A DNA stretch of 64,000 nucleotides from Sphingobacteriia bacterium (GTDB taxonomy: Bacteria; Bacteroidota; Bacteroidia; Chitinophagales; Chitinophagaceae). This document shows, in pieces, positions 45,615-55,057 of the stretch (the first letter of the stretch is position 1; every line of letters starts with the position of its first letter). The stretch lies in the NCBI GenBank assembly GCA_004294135.1, contig RDZY01000007.1, forward strand, positions 124,001 through 188,000. The letters are read 5' to 3'. The position numbers and the translations under genes are program-made. The notes under the pieces are model-generated. The model saw only the letters and a program-made list of their open reading frames with translations, did not search any database and was not told where the DNA came from.

Positions 45615-47180
45615 ATGTCTGAAATCAAACGTATAACCGATAGCGGAATTGAAATTAAAAAATGCTATACTCCTACTGATATAGTGGCTACTGAAGGTTT
45701 GCAAGAAATGCCGGGAGAATTTCCTTATACAAGAGGCGTACAGTCCGATATGTATAGGGGGAAATTGTGGACAATGAGGCAGTATGCGGGATTCTCTACT
45801 GCCGCAGAAAGCAATAAACGGTATCATTATTTGTTGAGTCAAGGTGTAATGGGATTAAGCGTTGCCTTTGATCTTCCTACCCAAATTGGCTACGATAGTG
45901 ACCATGATTTATCAGAAGGTGAAGTGGGTAAAGTAGGTGTAGCTATTGATAGTTTGGTAGATATGGAAACCTTGTTCAGCGGTATTAAGCTGGAAGAAGT
46001 GAGTACATCAATGACCATTAATGCTACAGGTTTTATTTTGCTTGCCATGTATGTAGCACAGGCAAAGAAACAGGGGGCAGACCTTAAAAAAATTACAGGT
46101 ACTATTCAGAATGATATTTTAAAAGAGTATGCAGCCAGGGGTACTTATATTTATCCACCCAAACAATCGATGCGTATTATCACCGATATTTTTGAATGGT
46201 GTAGTACCGATCTGCCAAAATGGAATACCATTTCAATTTCAGGCTATCATATTCGGGAAGCTGGTAGTACTGCAGTACAAGAAATAGCATTCACCCTGAG
46301 CAATGGCAAAGCCTATGTGCAAGCCGCATTGGCAAAGGGTTTAGATATAAATGTATTTGGGAAGCGACTTTCGTTTTTCTTTAACGCACACAATAATTTA
46401 TTTGAAGAGATAGCCAAATTTAGGGCTGCAAGACGTATGTGGGCAAAGATGATGAAAGAGTTGGGGGCCACCGATGAAAAAGCAATGATGTTGCGTTTTC
46501 ATACACAAACAGGAGGGGCAACACTTACAGCCCAACAACCACTGAACAATATCAGTCGCGTTACCATTCAAACACTTTCGGCTGTGTTGGGTGGTACCCA
46601 AAGCTTGCATACCAATGGATATGATGAAGCCCTTAGCCTGCCTACTGAAGAAGCGGCAAGAATTGCTTTAAGAACCCAGCAAATAGTTGCTTTTGAAAGT
46701 GGCGCAGCCGATACCGTAGATCCATTGGCAGGAAGTTATTTTGTGGAATCTCTTACGAGTGAAGTGGAAGCAAAAGCATGGGATTTGGTGCAGAAAATAG
46801 ATGCAATGGGTGGTAGCGTTAGGGCTATTGAAGAAGGATTTATGCAGGATGAAATTGCCCGCAGTGCCTATGAATACCAACGTAATATTGAGTCGGGGGA
46901 TAAAATTATTGTAGGAGTAAATAAGTTTACAGTCAACAAAGAAAACCCAGTACCCGGGTTTAAAATTGACGATAGTATTCGGATCATTCAATCTGAACAA
47001 CTGACTCAATTGAAAGCGCAAAGAGACCATGCGAAAGTCGCTGCTTGCCTTGCGGCCATAAAAAAAGCTGCTGAAGGAACCGATAACCTAATGCCTTATA
47101 TAGTAACCGCGGTGGAAGCCTATTGTACATTGGGCGAGATTTCCGATGAATTGCGAAAAGTTTTTGGGGAGTACAAATAA
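45615..47180 (+). CDS. methylmalonyl-CoA mutase catalytic (alpha) domain, no B12-binding domain
   Basis: The 521-residue chain is only the substrate-binding TIM barrel of the mutase family. Aligning to Propionibacterium enzyme numbering gives a constant offset of 32: Y57 (Y89), T163 (T195), Q165 (Q197), R175 (R207) and H212 (H244) are all conserved, which favours methylmalonyl-CoA over isobutyryl-CoA. The CoA-channel residues differ: Q43, D45 and K50 replace Y75, T77 and R82. There is no DxHxxG cobalamin-binding motif, so a separate B12 subunit encoded elsewhere must be needed. It follows a small membrane-protein gene. Confidence 0.87.
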   Translation: MSEIKRITDSGIEIKKCYTPTDIVATEGLQEMPGEFPYTRGVQSDMYRGKLWTMRQYAGFSTAAESNKRYHYLLSQGVMGLSVAFDLPTQIGYDSDHDLSEGEVGKVGVAIDSLVDMETLFSGIKLEEVSTSMTINATGFILLAMYVAQAKKQGADLKKITGTIQNDILKEYAARGTYIYPPKQSMRIITDIFEWCSTDLPKWNTISISGYHIREAGSTAVQEIAFTLSNGKAYVQAALAKGLDINVFGKRLSFFFNAHNNLFEEIAKFRAARRMWAKMMKELGATDEKAMMLRFHTQTGGATLTAQQPLNNISRVTIQTLSAVLGGTQSLHTNGYDEALSLPTEEAARIALRTQQIVAFESGAADTVDPLAGSYFVESLTSEVEAKAWDLVQKIDAMGGSVRAIEEGFMQDEIARSAYEYQRNIESGDKIIVGVNKFTVNKENPVPGFKIDDSIRIIQSEQLTQLKAQRDHAKVAACLAAIKKAAEGTDNLMPYIVTAVEAYCTLGEISDELRKVFGEYK

Positions 47181-47188
47181 ACTTTTAT

Positions 47189-47602
47189 TTACCCCAGAAT
47201 CACAATCAACGCGTGTATCACACCTGGAATAAAAAACAACAATGAAAGAATTAAATTCAACCAGAACTTCCCGTTAATTACGCCTTCGTGCAAATAGACA
47301 GCTAAAGGTGGCAATAGTAAAGCCAGAATCACTAGTAAAAGCGTATTGGTACTTGCATCACCCGTTGCTTTATTGGCCTTGTACTCTTTCATTTTAGCTT
47401 TTGCTTCATTTACCCTCATTTTACGTTCAACCCTTGAAAGGCTTTTAAACTGTGCCATCGCATCGTTTACTACTGCATCATCTAATGTAGCTGCTTTGGT
47501 AGTTGTTTGAGCGGGATTGGTTGGTTCTGTAAGCACTGCGGCCGATAAAAATGAAGTGGTGAATAGGCCAGTAGCCAATAAAATGGTGGTGATTTTTTTC
47601 AT
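47189..47602 (-). CDS. Pmp3/YqaE-domain membrane protein with exported N-terminal extension
   Basis: The C-terminal 50 residues are a classic Pmp3/UPF0057 proteolipid: LLLVILALLLPPLAVYLHEG and FWLNLILSLLFFIPGVIHALIVI (two helices). Stand-alone members are 50-60 residues; this 137-residue protein adds a signal-peptide-like N-terminus (MKKITTILLATGLFTTSFLSA) and a charged helical linker (SRVERKMRVNEAKAKMKEYKA). Pmp3 proteins stabilise membrane potential or respond to salt and cold in plants and yeast; bacterial role unknown. Convergent with the mutase, 8 nt apart. Confidence 0.8.
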   Translation of the reverse strand: MKKITTILLATGLFTTSFLSAAVLTEPTNPAQTTTKAATLDDAVVNDAMAQFKSLSRVERKMRVNEAKAKMKEYKANKATGDASTNTLLLVILALLLPPLAVYLHEGVINGKFWLNLILSLLFFIPGVIHALIVILG

Positions 47603-47967
47603 GTTTAGCTTTTGTTTTTTTGTAGAAAGTTAGTAGTGGTTTTAAAAAAATACCGATCTCAAGGTCAATGATATGGATTAGATATACTTACATTTTGACC
47701 AAATTTAGTTACATAATTCATTCTTCTGTATTAATTTTTTACCAACTACTATCCTAGGCATCAACTACAATTTTGTATCTTCCAGTGGATCAACAACCCA
47801 TATACCATTAGATTTTTTTTTTATTTCCTTACTGCTCTCCTCTCCTTTTCTGTAAATACTCAAAATACACCCGCTACTTTGGAACAATTGGCAAAAGCCG
47901 AGACGAATAAAGTAGTGAGTTGATGAAGGTGTTGTAGGCGTATTAAAAGGAAGAAAAGTAGGTCCTG
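47603..47967 (+). other. 365-bp gap with a possible remnant of an exported-protein gene
   Basis: No intact gene is visible. On the plus strand, from about 47810 to the TGA at 47921-47923, one frame reads as a hydrophobic signal-like stretch after a run of ten T (FFYFLTALLSFSV) and then NTQNTPATLEQLAKAETNKV before the stop. There is no ATG in this frame, and the T10 run is a likely frameshift site. It looks like the 5' end of a decayed secreted-protein gene, but it could be chance. Confidence 0.3.
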
Positions 47968-48645
47968 TTATTTCCTTGCCCCAAAAAGTAGACTTCCAAT
48001 TCTAACCATATTGCTGCCGTTTTGAATGGCCAGTTGATAGTCGCTGCTCATGCCCATGGATAGGATCATAGACGGAAGACGGTGGACGGTAGATATTGAA
48101 CCGAAGATAGATTTGAATTTTTCTGCTATGGATTTTAATGATTTAAATTCTGACTCTAACTGTAGCTGGTCTTCGGTAAAAGATGCCATTCCCATCAACC
48201 CACAAATACGCACATTTTTTAATTGATCAATATATGGTTGTAACTCAGTTAATTCTTTTTCATTCAAGCCAAATTTTGTTTCTTCTTGTGCAATATGAAT
48301 TTGTAAAAGGCAATCAATAACGCGATTATTTTTTGCTGCTTGTTTATTAATTTCCTGTAATAATTTCAAACCATCAACTCCATGAATTAAATGCACAAAA
48401 GGTGCTATATACTTTACCTTATTGCTTTGTAAGTGACCAATAAAATGCCAGTTAATATCTTTGGGAAGGGCTGCTTGTTTGTCCACTAGTTCTTGAACAT
48501 AATTCTCTCCAAAATCTCTTTGCCCCAGATCATACATTTCCTGTAAGTCGCCTAAGGGCTTGGTCTTGCTGACTGCTATCAACCTTGTATTGGTTAGTGA
48601 TAACTCTTTTTTAATAGATTGATAAACAGCAGTATTTACTGGCAT
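47968..48645 (-). CDS. YggS/PLPBP family PLP-binding protein
   Basis: This 225-residue PLP protein has the alanine-racemase-like barrel without a C-terminal domain. The PLP lysine is K27 in AVSKTKPL; FGENYVQELVDK, WHFIGHLQSNK and LPSMILSMGMSSDYQLAIQNGSNMVRIG are family hallmarks. YggS homologues balance PLP and amino-acid pools rather than catalyse a known reaction. It starts 9 nt after the exported DxDDT protein on the same strand, so they are co-transcribed. Confidence 0.93.
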   Translation of the reverse strand: MPVNTAVYQSIKKELSLTNTRLIAVSKTKPLGDLQEMYDLGQRDFGENYVQELVDKQAALPKDINWHFIGHLQSNKVKYIAPFVHLIHGVDGLKLLQEINKQAAKNNRVIDCLLQIHIAQEETKFGLNEKELTELQPYIDQLKNVRICGLMGMASFTEDQLQLESEFKSLKSIAEKFKSIFGSISTVHRLPSMILSMGMSSDYQLAIQNGSNMVRIGSLLFGARK

Positions 48646-48654
48646 AGAAATAAA

Positions 48655-49842
48655 TTATTGCAAAGATACTGAACCTTGTTTTCTATTTTGTAAAACAAGG
48701 TTTTCTAATAGTAGTATATTATTATAAGCCGAACAATGGTAATAGAATTTACCTACCCCCATTTTTGCTGCTACTTTCTTTAACTTGTTGGGTAATATAG
48801 AAGCCATATTGGCAATAAAGAAAGAAAAATCATCTGCTTCTACCAATTCTTTTATAGAAGCTGCTTGAAAGGATTTTAATGTGGTGTTGTTACTACCCCA
48901 TCGCATTAAACTGGTATGTAATAATATGGTCTCCATAAAATTATTCGATTGTGCTAATAATTTTATAGCGGCTTCTATTAATTCAGGTTTGTATTTTTCT
49001 AATGATGGCAAGGAATTATGCTGCATCAGTCGCGATAAATGATACAATATAATTATTGGTGAGCTATAATGGGGAGAAATATAATTGGCTGCTGTTAAAT
49101 ATTGTTTTTCTTTAATTACCTGTTCTATTAATTGTAAGCTTGCAGTATCAGCTGCGGTAAAGCCAAGCTTATAATATTGTACAAAGTAGAGTACATTCGA
49201 TAAGACGGCAACGTCAAAATCTACAGGCATTTTTTTGCCAAACCAAGTTGAATATGCGGGTATATTTCTAAATTTTTTAAATGTATTGTTTACCTGTTTC
49301 TTTGGGTTATTGGTGAATTGCTGCATCAATTGGTGTATGGAGGCTGCAGTTGTTTTTGTTGACTTTAATGCAAGAAGCATAATTACGGTATCATCAAGGT
49401 CGTCTGGTAATGCTTGGGATTTATTAAACCAATTCATCCAACCTGCGTTGGGAAAAATTTGCGGAGTATCGGTGGACCAGAAATTATAGGTATCCCTACC
49501 CTTTTGATTTTTAAATTTTAAAGCTACGGGACTAGCTTCGTCAATAATTGAATCTGCTATTCGCTGTTGAGAAGCAGTTAGATCTGCGTGGATATTATTT
49601 AATGTAAAGACAATTAGTCCCGTAAAAAAAATATTAATATCTGCTTTTTGTCGCTCTTTATTTAAAGCATAAGTTCGATAGGAAGGGAAGATTCCTTTCG
49701 GAAAAACGCCGTCGCTTTTGGGTTGTAGCTCTCGAACCCTGTGAAGTAACTGTGTGATGATGGTGGTGTCAGTCGCGTTTATTTGATTCACACTTAGCAT
49801 GATCAATAAAAAAATGATATACTTAACCCACTTTATTTGCAT
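48655..49842 (-). CDS. exported protein with DxDDT motif, alpha-helical, uncharacterised
   Basis: The 395-residue product starts with a signal peptide (MQIKWVKYIIFLLIMLSVNQINA). The mature protein is almost all helical, with no membrane segment. At residues 148-152 it has D-L-D-D-T within LPDDLDDTVIMLLAL, the motif used by squalene-hopene and class II diterpene cyclases to protonate a double bond, preceded by aromatic WMNWFN. No QW repeats or second half-barrel are seen, and the chain is far shorter than squalene cyclases (about 630), so a single alpha-alpha barrel is more likely. Function not known. The gene is translationally close to yggS (9 nt). Confidence 0.65.
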   Translation of the reverse strand: MQIKWVKYIIFLLIMLSVNQINATDTTIITQLLHRVRELQPKSDGVFPKGIFPSYRTYALNKERQKADINIFFTGLIVFTLNNIHADLTASQQRIADSIIDEASPVALKFKNQKGRDTYNFWSTDTPQIFPNAGWMNWFNKSQALPDDLDDTVIMLLALKSTKTTAASIHQLMQQFTNNPKKQVNNTFKKFRNIPAYSTWFGKKMPVDFDVAVLSNVLYFVQYYKLGFTAADTASLQLIEQVIKEKQYLTAANYISPHYSSPIIILYHLSRLMQHNSLPSLEKYKPELIEAAIKLLAQSNNFMETILLHTSLMRWGSNNTTLKSFQAASIKELVEADDFSFFIANMASILPNKLKKVAAKMGVGKFYYHCSAYNNILLLENLVLQNRKQGSVSLQ

Positions 49843-49936
49843 CCTATTTATATTGATTTTGCAATATAAAGTTCGCCAAGAAATGTGTAGGCAGTAAAAA
49901 AATATTTCAACTCAATTCAGAAACTGGTTAAGTTGA

Positions 49937-51091
49937 TTATTTTAAAATACTCCTACTAATTACAATGCGTTGCATTTCACTGGTTCCTTCATAGATCTGT
50001 GTAATTTTTGCATCGCGCATGAGCCGTTCTACGTGGTATTCCTTTACAAAACCATATCCGCCGTGTATTTGAACGGCTTCGGTTGTGATCCACATAGCAG
50101 CTTCGCTGGCAAATACTTTGGCCATAGAAGAGCTGAGTGTATAATCTATCCCATTGTCTTTTTCCCACGCAGCTTTTAGGCAGAGTAAGCGAGCCGCCTC
50201 AATTTTAGTAGCCATATCTGCCAGCTTAAATTGAATGGCTTGATGGTGCATAATTTCTTTTCCAAATGCTTTGCGTTGTTTGCTGTATGCTAGTGCAAGT
50301 TCATAAGCTCCACTTGCAATTCCAAGGGCTTGGGCTGCAATACCTATGCGACCACCAGCTAGGGTTTTCATCGCAAATTTAAATCCCACACCATCTTCAC
50401 CTATACGGTTTTCTTTGGGCACTTTTACATCATTGAATAATATAGTATGGGTATCGCTACCGCGGATACCCAACTTATTTTCTTTTGCAGCAACTACAAT
50501 GCCTGGCCAGTTTTTTTCTACAATAAAAGCATTGATGCCTTTACTGCCTTTGGAAGGATCTGTTTGTGCAATTACCAAATAAATAGAGGCAGAAGATCCA
50601 TTGGTAATCCAATTCTTGGTGCCGTTTAAAAGATAGTAGTCGCCCATATCTTCGGCAGTAGTTTGTTGACTAGTTGCATCACTTCCTGCTTCCGGTTCGC
50701 TCAATAGAAAAGCACCTATATGCAATTCCCCATCTTTCTTGCCTTGTGCCAAGGGAGTTAGGTATTTTTGTTTCTGAGCTTCGTTACCAAAAGTTTCCAG
50801 TCCCCAACAAACGAGACTATTGTTCACACTCATACAAACGCTTGTACTGGCATCTATCTTACTCACTTCTTCAATAGCCAACACATAACTGATGGTGTCC
50901 ATTCCAGCGCCGCCGTAATGGTTGCTCACCATCATTCCCATAAAGCCGAGTTCGGCTAACTTTATAATTTGTTCTCTTGGAAAACGCTGAAGTTCATCCC
51001 TCTCAATTACTCCAGCTAAACACTCGTTTTTGGCAAAATCTCTAGCGGCTTTCTGAATCATTAAATGTTCTTCACTCAACTGAAAATGCAT
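49937..51091 (-). CDS. acyl-CoA dehydrogenase
   Basis: An FAD enzyme that makes the 2,3-double bond in acyl-CoA during fatty- or branched-acid breakdown. Motifs: GAFLLSEPEAGSDATS (FAD and substrate contact), YLLNGTKNWITNG, MKTLAGGRIGIAAQALGIA, and the catalytic-base region QIYEGTSEMQRIVISR. It is of the short-chain/butyryl-CoA or isovaleryl type by length. I chose ATG 51091 (MHFQLSEEHLMI), giving 384 residues; the longer GTG start at 51112 overlaps an excellent promoter at 51112-51142. Chain-length specificity is not decidable. Confidence 0.92.
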   Translation of the reverse strand: MHFQLSEEHLMIQKAARDFAKNECLAGVIERDELQRFPREQIIKLAELGFMGMMVSNHYGGAGMDTISYVLAIEEVSKIDASTSVCMSVNNSLVCWGLETFGNEAQKQKYLTPLAQGKKDGELHIGAFLLSEPEAGSDATSQQTTAEDMGDYYLLNGTKNWITNGSSASIYLVIAQTDPSKGSKGINAFIVEKNWPGIVVAAKENKLGIRGSDTHTILFNDVKVPKENRIGEDGVGFKFAMKTLAGGRIGIAAQALGIASGAYELALAYSKQRKAFGKEIMHHQAIQFKLADMATKIEAARLLCLKAAWEKDNGIDYTLSSSMAKVFASEAAMWITTEAVQIHGGYGFVKEYHVERLMRDAKITQIYEGTSEMQRIVISRSILK

Positions 51092-51111
51092 GGGGACTAT
51101 TTTTTGTGCCA

Positions 51112-51142
51112 CAAAAATAAGCTAACAAGTGTTAGGATACAA
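51112..51142 (-). promoter_or_regulatory. promoter of the acyl-CoA dehydrogenase gene
   Basis: On the minus strand TTG (51140-51142), a 20-nt spacer and TATTTTTG (51112-51119) match the Bacteroidota consensus. The start is expected near 51105, 14 nt before ATG 51091. Best promoter match in the window. Confidence 0.65.
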
Positions 51143-51188
51143 TTTTTTTGAAATTTTGATTCATAAAATCTCTCCTGCGGTCCACGGT

Positions 51189-52001
51189 CTAGAAATACTT
51201 CCGTTGTAAATTAAAAAGCAGCTCTTTTGCAAAAGGTGTCATCCCCTTGGTGGTATCTTGTAAAAAATGACGTTTAAAAGCAACTATTGCGGCACTGGTA
51301 TCTTTCACATCATATCCAACAATGCGTAAGCCGTTGATATGGTTAAAATCAGTAGGAACAGTATCTCTTATCTCATCGTACCATAAGCCATATCCTTTTT
51401 CTGCCAACAATTTCCAAGGGAAACGCCAGTTGGGATCGGTTTTACGTGCTGGGGCAATATCGGCGTGACCAATAAAGTTTGCTGTAGGAATTTTGTACTC
51501 GGCTTTTAACCGAGACAACACCACTAAAAGGCTATTTATTTGAAGGCTATCAAAAGCATGGTATCCATCATTGTCTAATTCAATACCAATAGAAGCAGAA
51601 TTCATATCCAATTCATTGCCCCATCTGCTGATACCAGCATGCCATGCACGCATATAATCGTTTAGCATTTGATAGACTTGTCCATTTTTACCAATTACAT
51701 AATGTGCACTTACCGAAGTAGATGGCATAGTAAAAGTTTTAAGGGTTTGTTCGGTAGAATGCTGAGCAGTATGATGAATGATAACATAACTCGGCTTGCG
51801 CATATTGAAGTTGGTAGTACCTACCCAATAAGGTGAAAGCGGAACTGAATCTGATACCAATTGCACGGGCGGTATTTTTTTAATTTCAGCAGCGTACTGT
51901 TTGGACTGTTGCTTGTATACTTTATTGGTCTCCTTGTAAGGATTGCGTGAGCATGAAATTAGCACCAAAAAAAAGAAAAATGGTTTGAATAATTTTGTCA
52001 T
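51189..52001 (-). CDS. N-acetylmuramoyl-L-alanine amidase, lipoprotein (amidase_2/AmpD-like)
   Basis: The 270-residue protein has a lipoprotein signal (MTKLFKPFFFFLVLISC, lipobox Cys17) and an amidase_2 domain: YVIIHHTAQHSTEQTLKTF with the first Zn-His, SAHYVIGKNGQVYQM, WHAGISRW, IGIELDNDGYH, and NFIGHADIAPARKTDPNWRFPW with the second Zn-His and the catalytic Lys-x-Asp. It cleaves the amide between MurNAc and the stem peptide, in cell-wall turnover or recycling. An exact -7 box lies at 52026-52033. Its position suggests it is anchored in the outer or inner membrane facing the periplasm. Confidence 0.9.
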   Translation of the reverse strand: MTKLFKPFFFFLVLISCSRNPYKETNKVYKQQSKQYAAEIKKIPPVQLVSDSVPLSPYWVGTTNFNMRKPSYVIIHHTAQHSTEQTLKTFTMPSTSVSAHYVIGKNGQVYQMLNDYMRAWHAGISRWGNELDMNSASIGIELDNDGYHAFDSLQINSLLVVLSRLKAEYKIPTANFIGHADIAPARKTDPNWRFPWKLLAEKGYGLWYDEIRDTVPTDFNHINGLRIVGYDVKDTSAAIVAFKRHFLQDTTKGMTPFAKELLFNLQRKYF

Positions 52002-52025
52002 AGTTCATGTGTAATTTGTGAAACG

Positions 52026-52033
52026 CAAACATA
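52026..52033 (-). promoter_or_regulatory. -7 promoter box for the amidase gene
   Basis: TATGTTTG followed by CG on the minus strand matches TAnnTTTG exactly; start near 52019, about 18 nt before ATG 52001. No TTG at -33. Confidence 0.5.
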
Positions 52034-52091
52034 AGAATATGCGTTAGTGTGAATTTATGATAAACGAAATTTACAGGTTGAATTTGGTCAT

Positions 52092-52475
52092 TCAAAAGTC
52101 ATATTTTGTTTTCTTCTCTTCTTTATAGCTCAACTGTTCTATCAACGCTTCTGGTGTGGGATTGTTGGTAATGGAAACCGCGACCTGAAACAATAATACA
52201 CCAATAGCAATGGAAGCAATGAATTCCCGCCAATTGAGCCAGTACCCCCAAAAGCAATATGCTTTGGCTTTTTCAGGATATTCAGGCGCTACAATGGCTA
52301 CTATTTTTTCATTCGCTGAATAAAGCCATCCGTCTTCAAGTGCGCACTGGTATTGCTTACCAGCAATACTATACCGTATGGTAGCTACTTGTTTATTGTC
52401 GTTTTTATTTTTCACCATTTGAATGAAAGCAGGATAGCATTCACCATCAAAAAAATCGGGTTGTCGTGTAAACAA
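52092..52475 (-). CDS. small membrane protein, DUF3592-like; start uncertain
   Basis: The TTG at 52475 gives 127 residues with one membrane helix at about 93-111. The body has the DUF3592-like pattern VATIRYSIAGKQYQC and VAPEYPEKAKAYCF (the V-x-Y-x-x-x-G and Y-x-P-x-x-A motifs). The frame stays open upstream to a TAA and would add 17 residues including ILYLIIFSCYILF, a likely second membrane helix; the first codon after the TAA is CTG (52526). Two helices flanking a beta domain is the usual topology of this family, so the true start is probably the CTG or another non-AUG codon. No function assigned. Confidence 0.5.
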   Translation of the reverse strand: MFTRQPDFFDGECYPAFIQMVKNKNDNKQVATIRYSIAGKQYQCALEDGWLYSANEKIVAIVAPEYPEKAKAYCFWGYWLNWREFIASIAIGVLLFQVAVSITNNPTPEALIEQLSYKEEKKTKYDF

Positions 52476-52568
52476 AATATAACAAGAGAAGATGATAAGG
52501 TATAATATGACTAATGAACGGTACAGTTATTTCAGATTTTAGAAAGAGGGTGAAAAAATACAAGCCCT

Positions 52569-52602
52569 AAAAAAAGTCCCGCTGATTGTACAGCAGGACT
52601 TT
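52569..52602 (-). terminator. intrinsic terminator after aconitase
   Basis: On the minus strand AAGTCCTGCTG pairs with CAGCGGGACTT around TACAAT (one mismatch) and is followed by UUUUU. It lies 26 nt after the acnA stop. Confidence 0.75.
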
Positions 52603-52627
52603 AATATATTCAACTTAATGGTGATGT

Positions 52628-54895
52628 TTAGCCAGCCACTTGTTTGCGAATAATATTCAATGCGCCACCTGCTTTAAACCACTCAATTTGTTGTTCATTG
52701 TAAGTATGGTTTACTACAATGGTATCAGCAGATCCATCGGCGTGTTGAAATACCAAATTCAATGATTTGCCAGGAGCAAATAAAGTGAGTCCTTCAATGT
52801 TGATGGTATCATCTTCCTGAATTTTGTCGTAGTCGTTTTTATCGTTGAAAGTCAACGCCAGCATACCTTGTTTTTTAAGGTTGGTTTCGTGAATGCGAGC
52901 AAAAGATTTTACAAGGATGGCACGAACACCTAGGTGACGAGGTTCCATAGCTGCGTGTTCACGAGAACTGCCTTCGCCATAATTCTCATCGCCCACTACA
53001 ATGGAACCAATACCTACGGCTTTATAAGCACGTTGGGTAGCAGGAACAGCACCGTATTCACCATTGAGTTGGTTTTTTACATAATCGGTTTTTTCGTTGA
53101 AAAAATTCAATGCACCAATCAACATATTATTCGAAATATTATCGAGATGCCCACGGAATTTCAACCAAGGTCCGGCCATGGAAATATGATCGGTTGTACA
53201 TTTTCCTTTGGCTTTGATGAGTAATTTCAATCCCTTTAAATCGGTTCCTTCCCAAGCTTTAAAAGGGTCTAAAAGTTGTAAACGGTTGCTGGCAGGATCA
53301 ACCTGAACATTTATGCCACTACCATCTGCGGCTGGTGCTTGAAATCCGGCGTCTTCTACAGCAAAACCACGAGGCGGTAGTTCTTGTCCCGTTGGCTCAT
53401 CTAATTTCACTTGCTCCCCTTTTTCGTTGGTGAGGAAATCGGTGATGGGGTTAAAGGTTAAGTCACCCGCAATGGCAAGTGCAGTAACCAATTCGGGACT
53501 GGCAACGAATGCCAATGTATTGGGGTTGCCATCTGCACGTTTGGCAAAATTTCTATTAAAGCTGTGAACAATGGTATTGCGTTCTTGTTTTTCCGCTCCA
53601 ACCCTATCCCACATACCAATACAGGGTCCGCAAGCATTTGCAAAAACAGTGGCACCAATATTGTGGAAACTGGCTAAAAAGCCATCGCGTTCAATGGTGT
53701 AACGAACTTGTTCGCTACCAGGGGTAATGGTATATTCGGACTTTATTTTCAAGCCTTTTTCGGTTACTTGTTTGGCGAGGCTAACGGCGCGACTAATATC
53801 TTCATACGAAGAATTGGTACAGCTTCCAATTAAGCCGACGTCTATTTTTGTAGGCCAGTTATTGGCAGCGGCCATTTCTTTCATTTTAGAGATGGGGGTA
53901 GCCAAGTCTGGGGTAAAAGGTCCGTTCAAATGTGGTTCTAATTCGTTCAGATTGATTTCAATAACCTGATCAAAGTATTTTTCAGGAGCTTCATAAACTT
54001 CCGGATCGGCGTTTAAATAGGCACTGATACCATCGGCCAATTGAGCAACTTCGGCACGATCGGTAGCAGCAAGGTAACGACCCATGCTGGCATCATATCC
54101 AAAGGTTGAAGTGGTAGCACCAATTTCAGCACCCATATTACAAATAGTACCTTTACCAGTACAGCTCATATTGGTAGCACCTTCACCAAAATATTCAACT
54201 ATTGCACCGGTACCACCTTTAACAGTTAAGATACCAGCAACTTTTAAAATAACGTCTTTGGGGGCAGTCCATCCGCTTAATTTCCCAGTTAGTTTAACAC
54301 CAATTAATTTGGGCCATTTCAGTTCCCAAGCAAGCCCAGCCATTACATCACAGGCATCGGCACCACCAACACCAATGGCAATCATGCCAAGACCACCAGC
54401 GTTAACAGTATGAGAGTCAGTACCAATCATCAGTCCACCCGGAAAAGCATAGTTTTCTAGCACAACTTGGTGAATAATACCAGCACCTGGCTTCCAGAAA
54501 CCAATACCATATTTGTTTGATACAGAAGCCAGAAAGTCATAAACTTCTTTGCTTTCTGCGTTGGCTACTTGTAAATCTTTTTTGGCTTCTACTTTTGCGG
54601 TAATCAGGTGATCACAATGAACGGTAGAGGGAACAGCCACTTTGGGTCGGCCAGCTTGCATAAATTGCAATAATGCCATTTGAGCCGTTGCATCCTGCAT
54701 GGCAACCCGATCTGGTGCAAAGTCCACATAAGTTTTACCCCTTTCAAAATCAGCTGGAGCTTGATGCCCATGAAGATGGGAAAAAAGGATTTTTTCAGAT
54801 AAAGTAAGGGGGCGTCCTAATGCTTTACGGGCACTATCGACTTTCGCAGGCATTTCTGCGTAAACTTTTTTGATCATTTCAATGTCAAAAGCCAT
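52628..54895 (-). CDS. acnA: aconitate hydratase
   Basis: Aconitase interconverts citrate and isocitrate in the TCA cycle with a [4Fe-4S] cluster. The 755-residue length and sequence resemble the mitochondrial form. Cluster region: [15 protein letters not shown] and [13 protein letters not shown] supply the three Cys ligands (C-T-N and C-G-P-C). Other conserved parts: [28 protein letters not shown] (read in parts), [22 protein letters not shown] [17 protein letters not shown] and [24 protein letters not shown] box, one base off consensus, lies at 54944-54951. A terminator follows at 52569. Confidence 0.97.
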   Translation of the reverse strand: MAFDIEMIKKVYAEMPAKVDSARKALGRPLTLSEKILFSHLHGHQAPADFERGKTYVDFAPDRVAMQDATAQMALLQFMQAGRPKVAVPSTVHCDHLITAKVEAKKDLQVANAESKEVYDFLASVSNKYGIGFWKPGAGIIHQVVLENYAFPGGLMIGTDSHTVNAGGLGMIAIGVGGADACDVMAGLAWELKWPKLIGVKLTGKLSGWTAPKDVILKVAGILTVKGGTGAIVEYFGEGATNMSCTGKGTICNMGAEIGATTSTFGYDASMGRYLAATDRAEVAQLADGISAYLNADPEVYEAPEKYFDQVIEINLNELEPHLNGPFTPDLATPISKMKEMAAANNWPTKIDVGLIGSCTNSSYEDISRAVSLAKQVTEKGLKIKSEYTITPGSEQVRYTIERDGFLASFHNIGATVFANACGPCIGMWDRVGAEKQERNTIVHSFNRNFAKRADGNPNTLAFVASPELVTALAIAGDLTFNPITDFLTNEKGEQVKLDEPTGQELPPRGFAVEDAGFQAPAADGSGINVQVDPASNRLQLLDPFKAWEGTDLKGLKLLIKAKGKCTTDHISMAGPWLKFRGHLDNISNNMLIGALNFFNEKTDYVKNQLNGEYGAVPATQRAYKAVGIGSIVVGDENYGEGSSREHAAMEPRHLGVRAILVKSFARIHETNLKKQGMLALTFNDKNDYDKIQEDDTINIEGLTLFAPGKSLNLVFQHADGSADTIVVNHTYNEQQIEWFKAGGALNIIRKQVAG

Positions 54896-55057
54896 TTGAA
54901 GCGGTTTTAATTTATGTTAGCAGTCCAATTATTTGAGGTGCTGCGAATTTACAAAAAAATAGGTGCTTTACACAAAGTGATTTAAACAAATAATATGGGT
55001 TGATATATCTTTAATTTGTACCTTCATTATATCGCCAGAAAGAAAAAATATAACCCT

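Noticed and set aside
48655..49842. Calling the DxDDT protein a squalene-hopene cyclase
   Set aside because: It is exported, about 240 residues too short, and lacks QW repeats; a single motif is not enough for that call.
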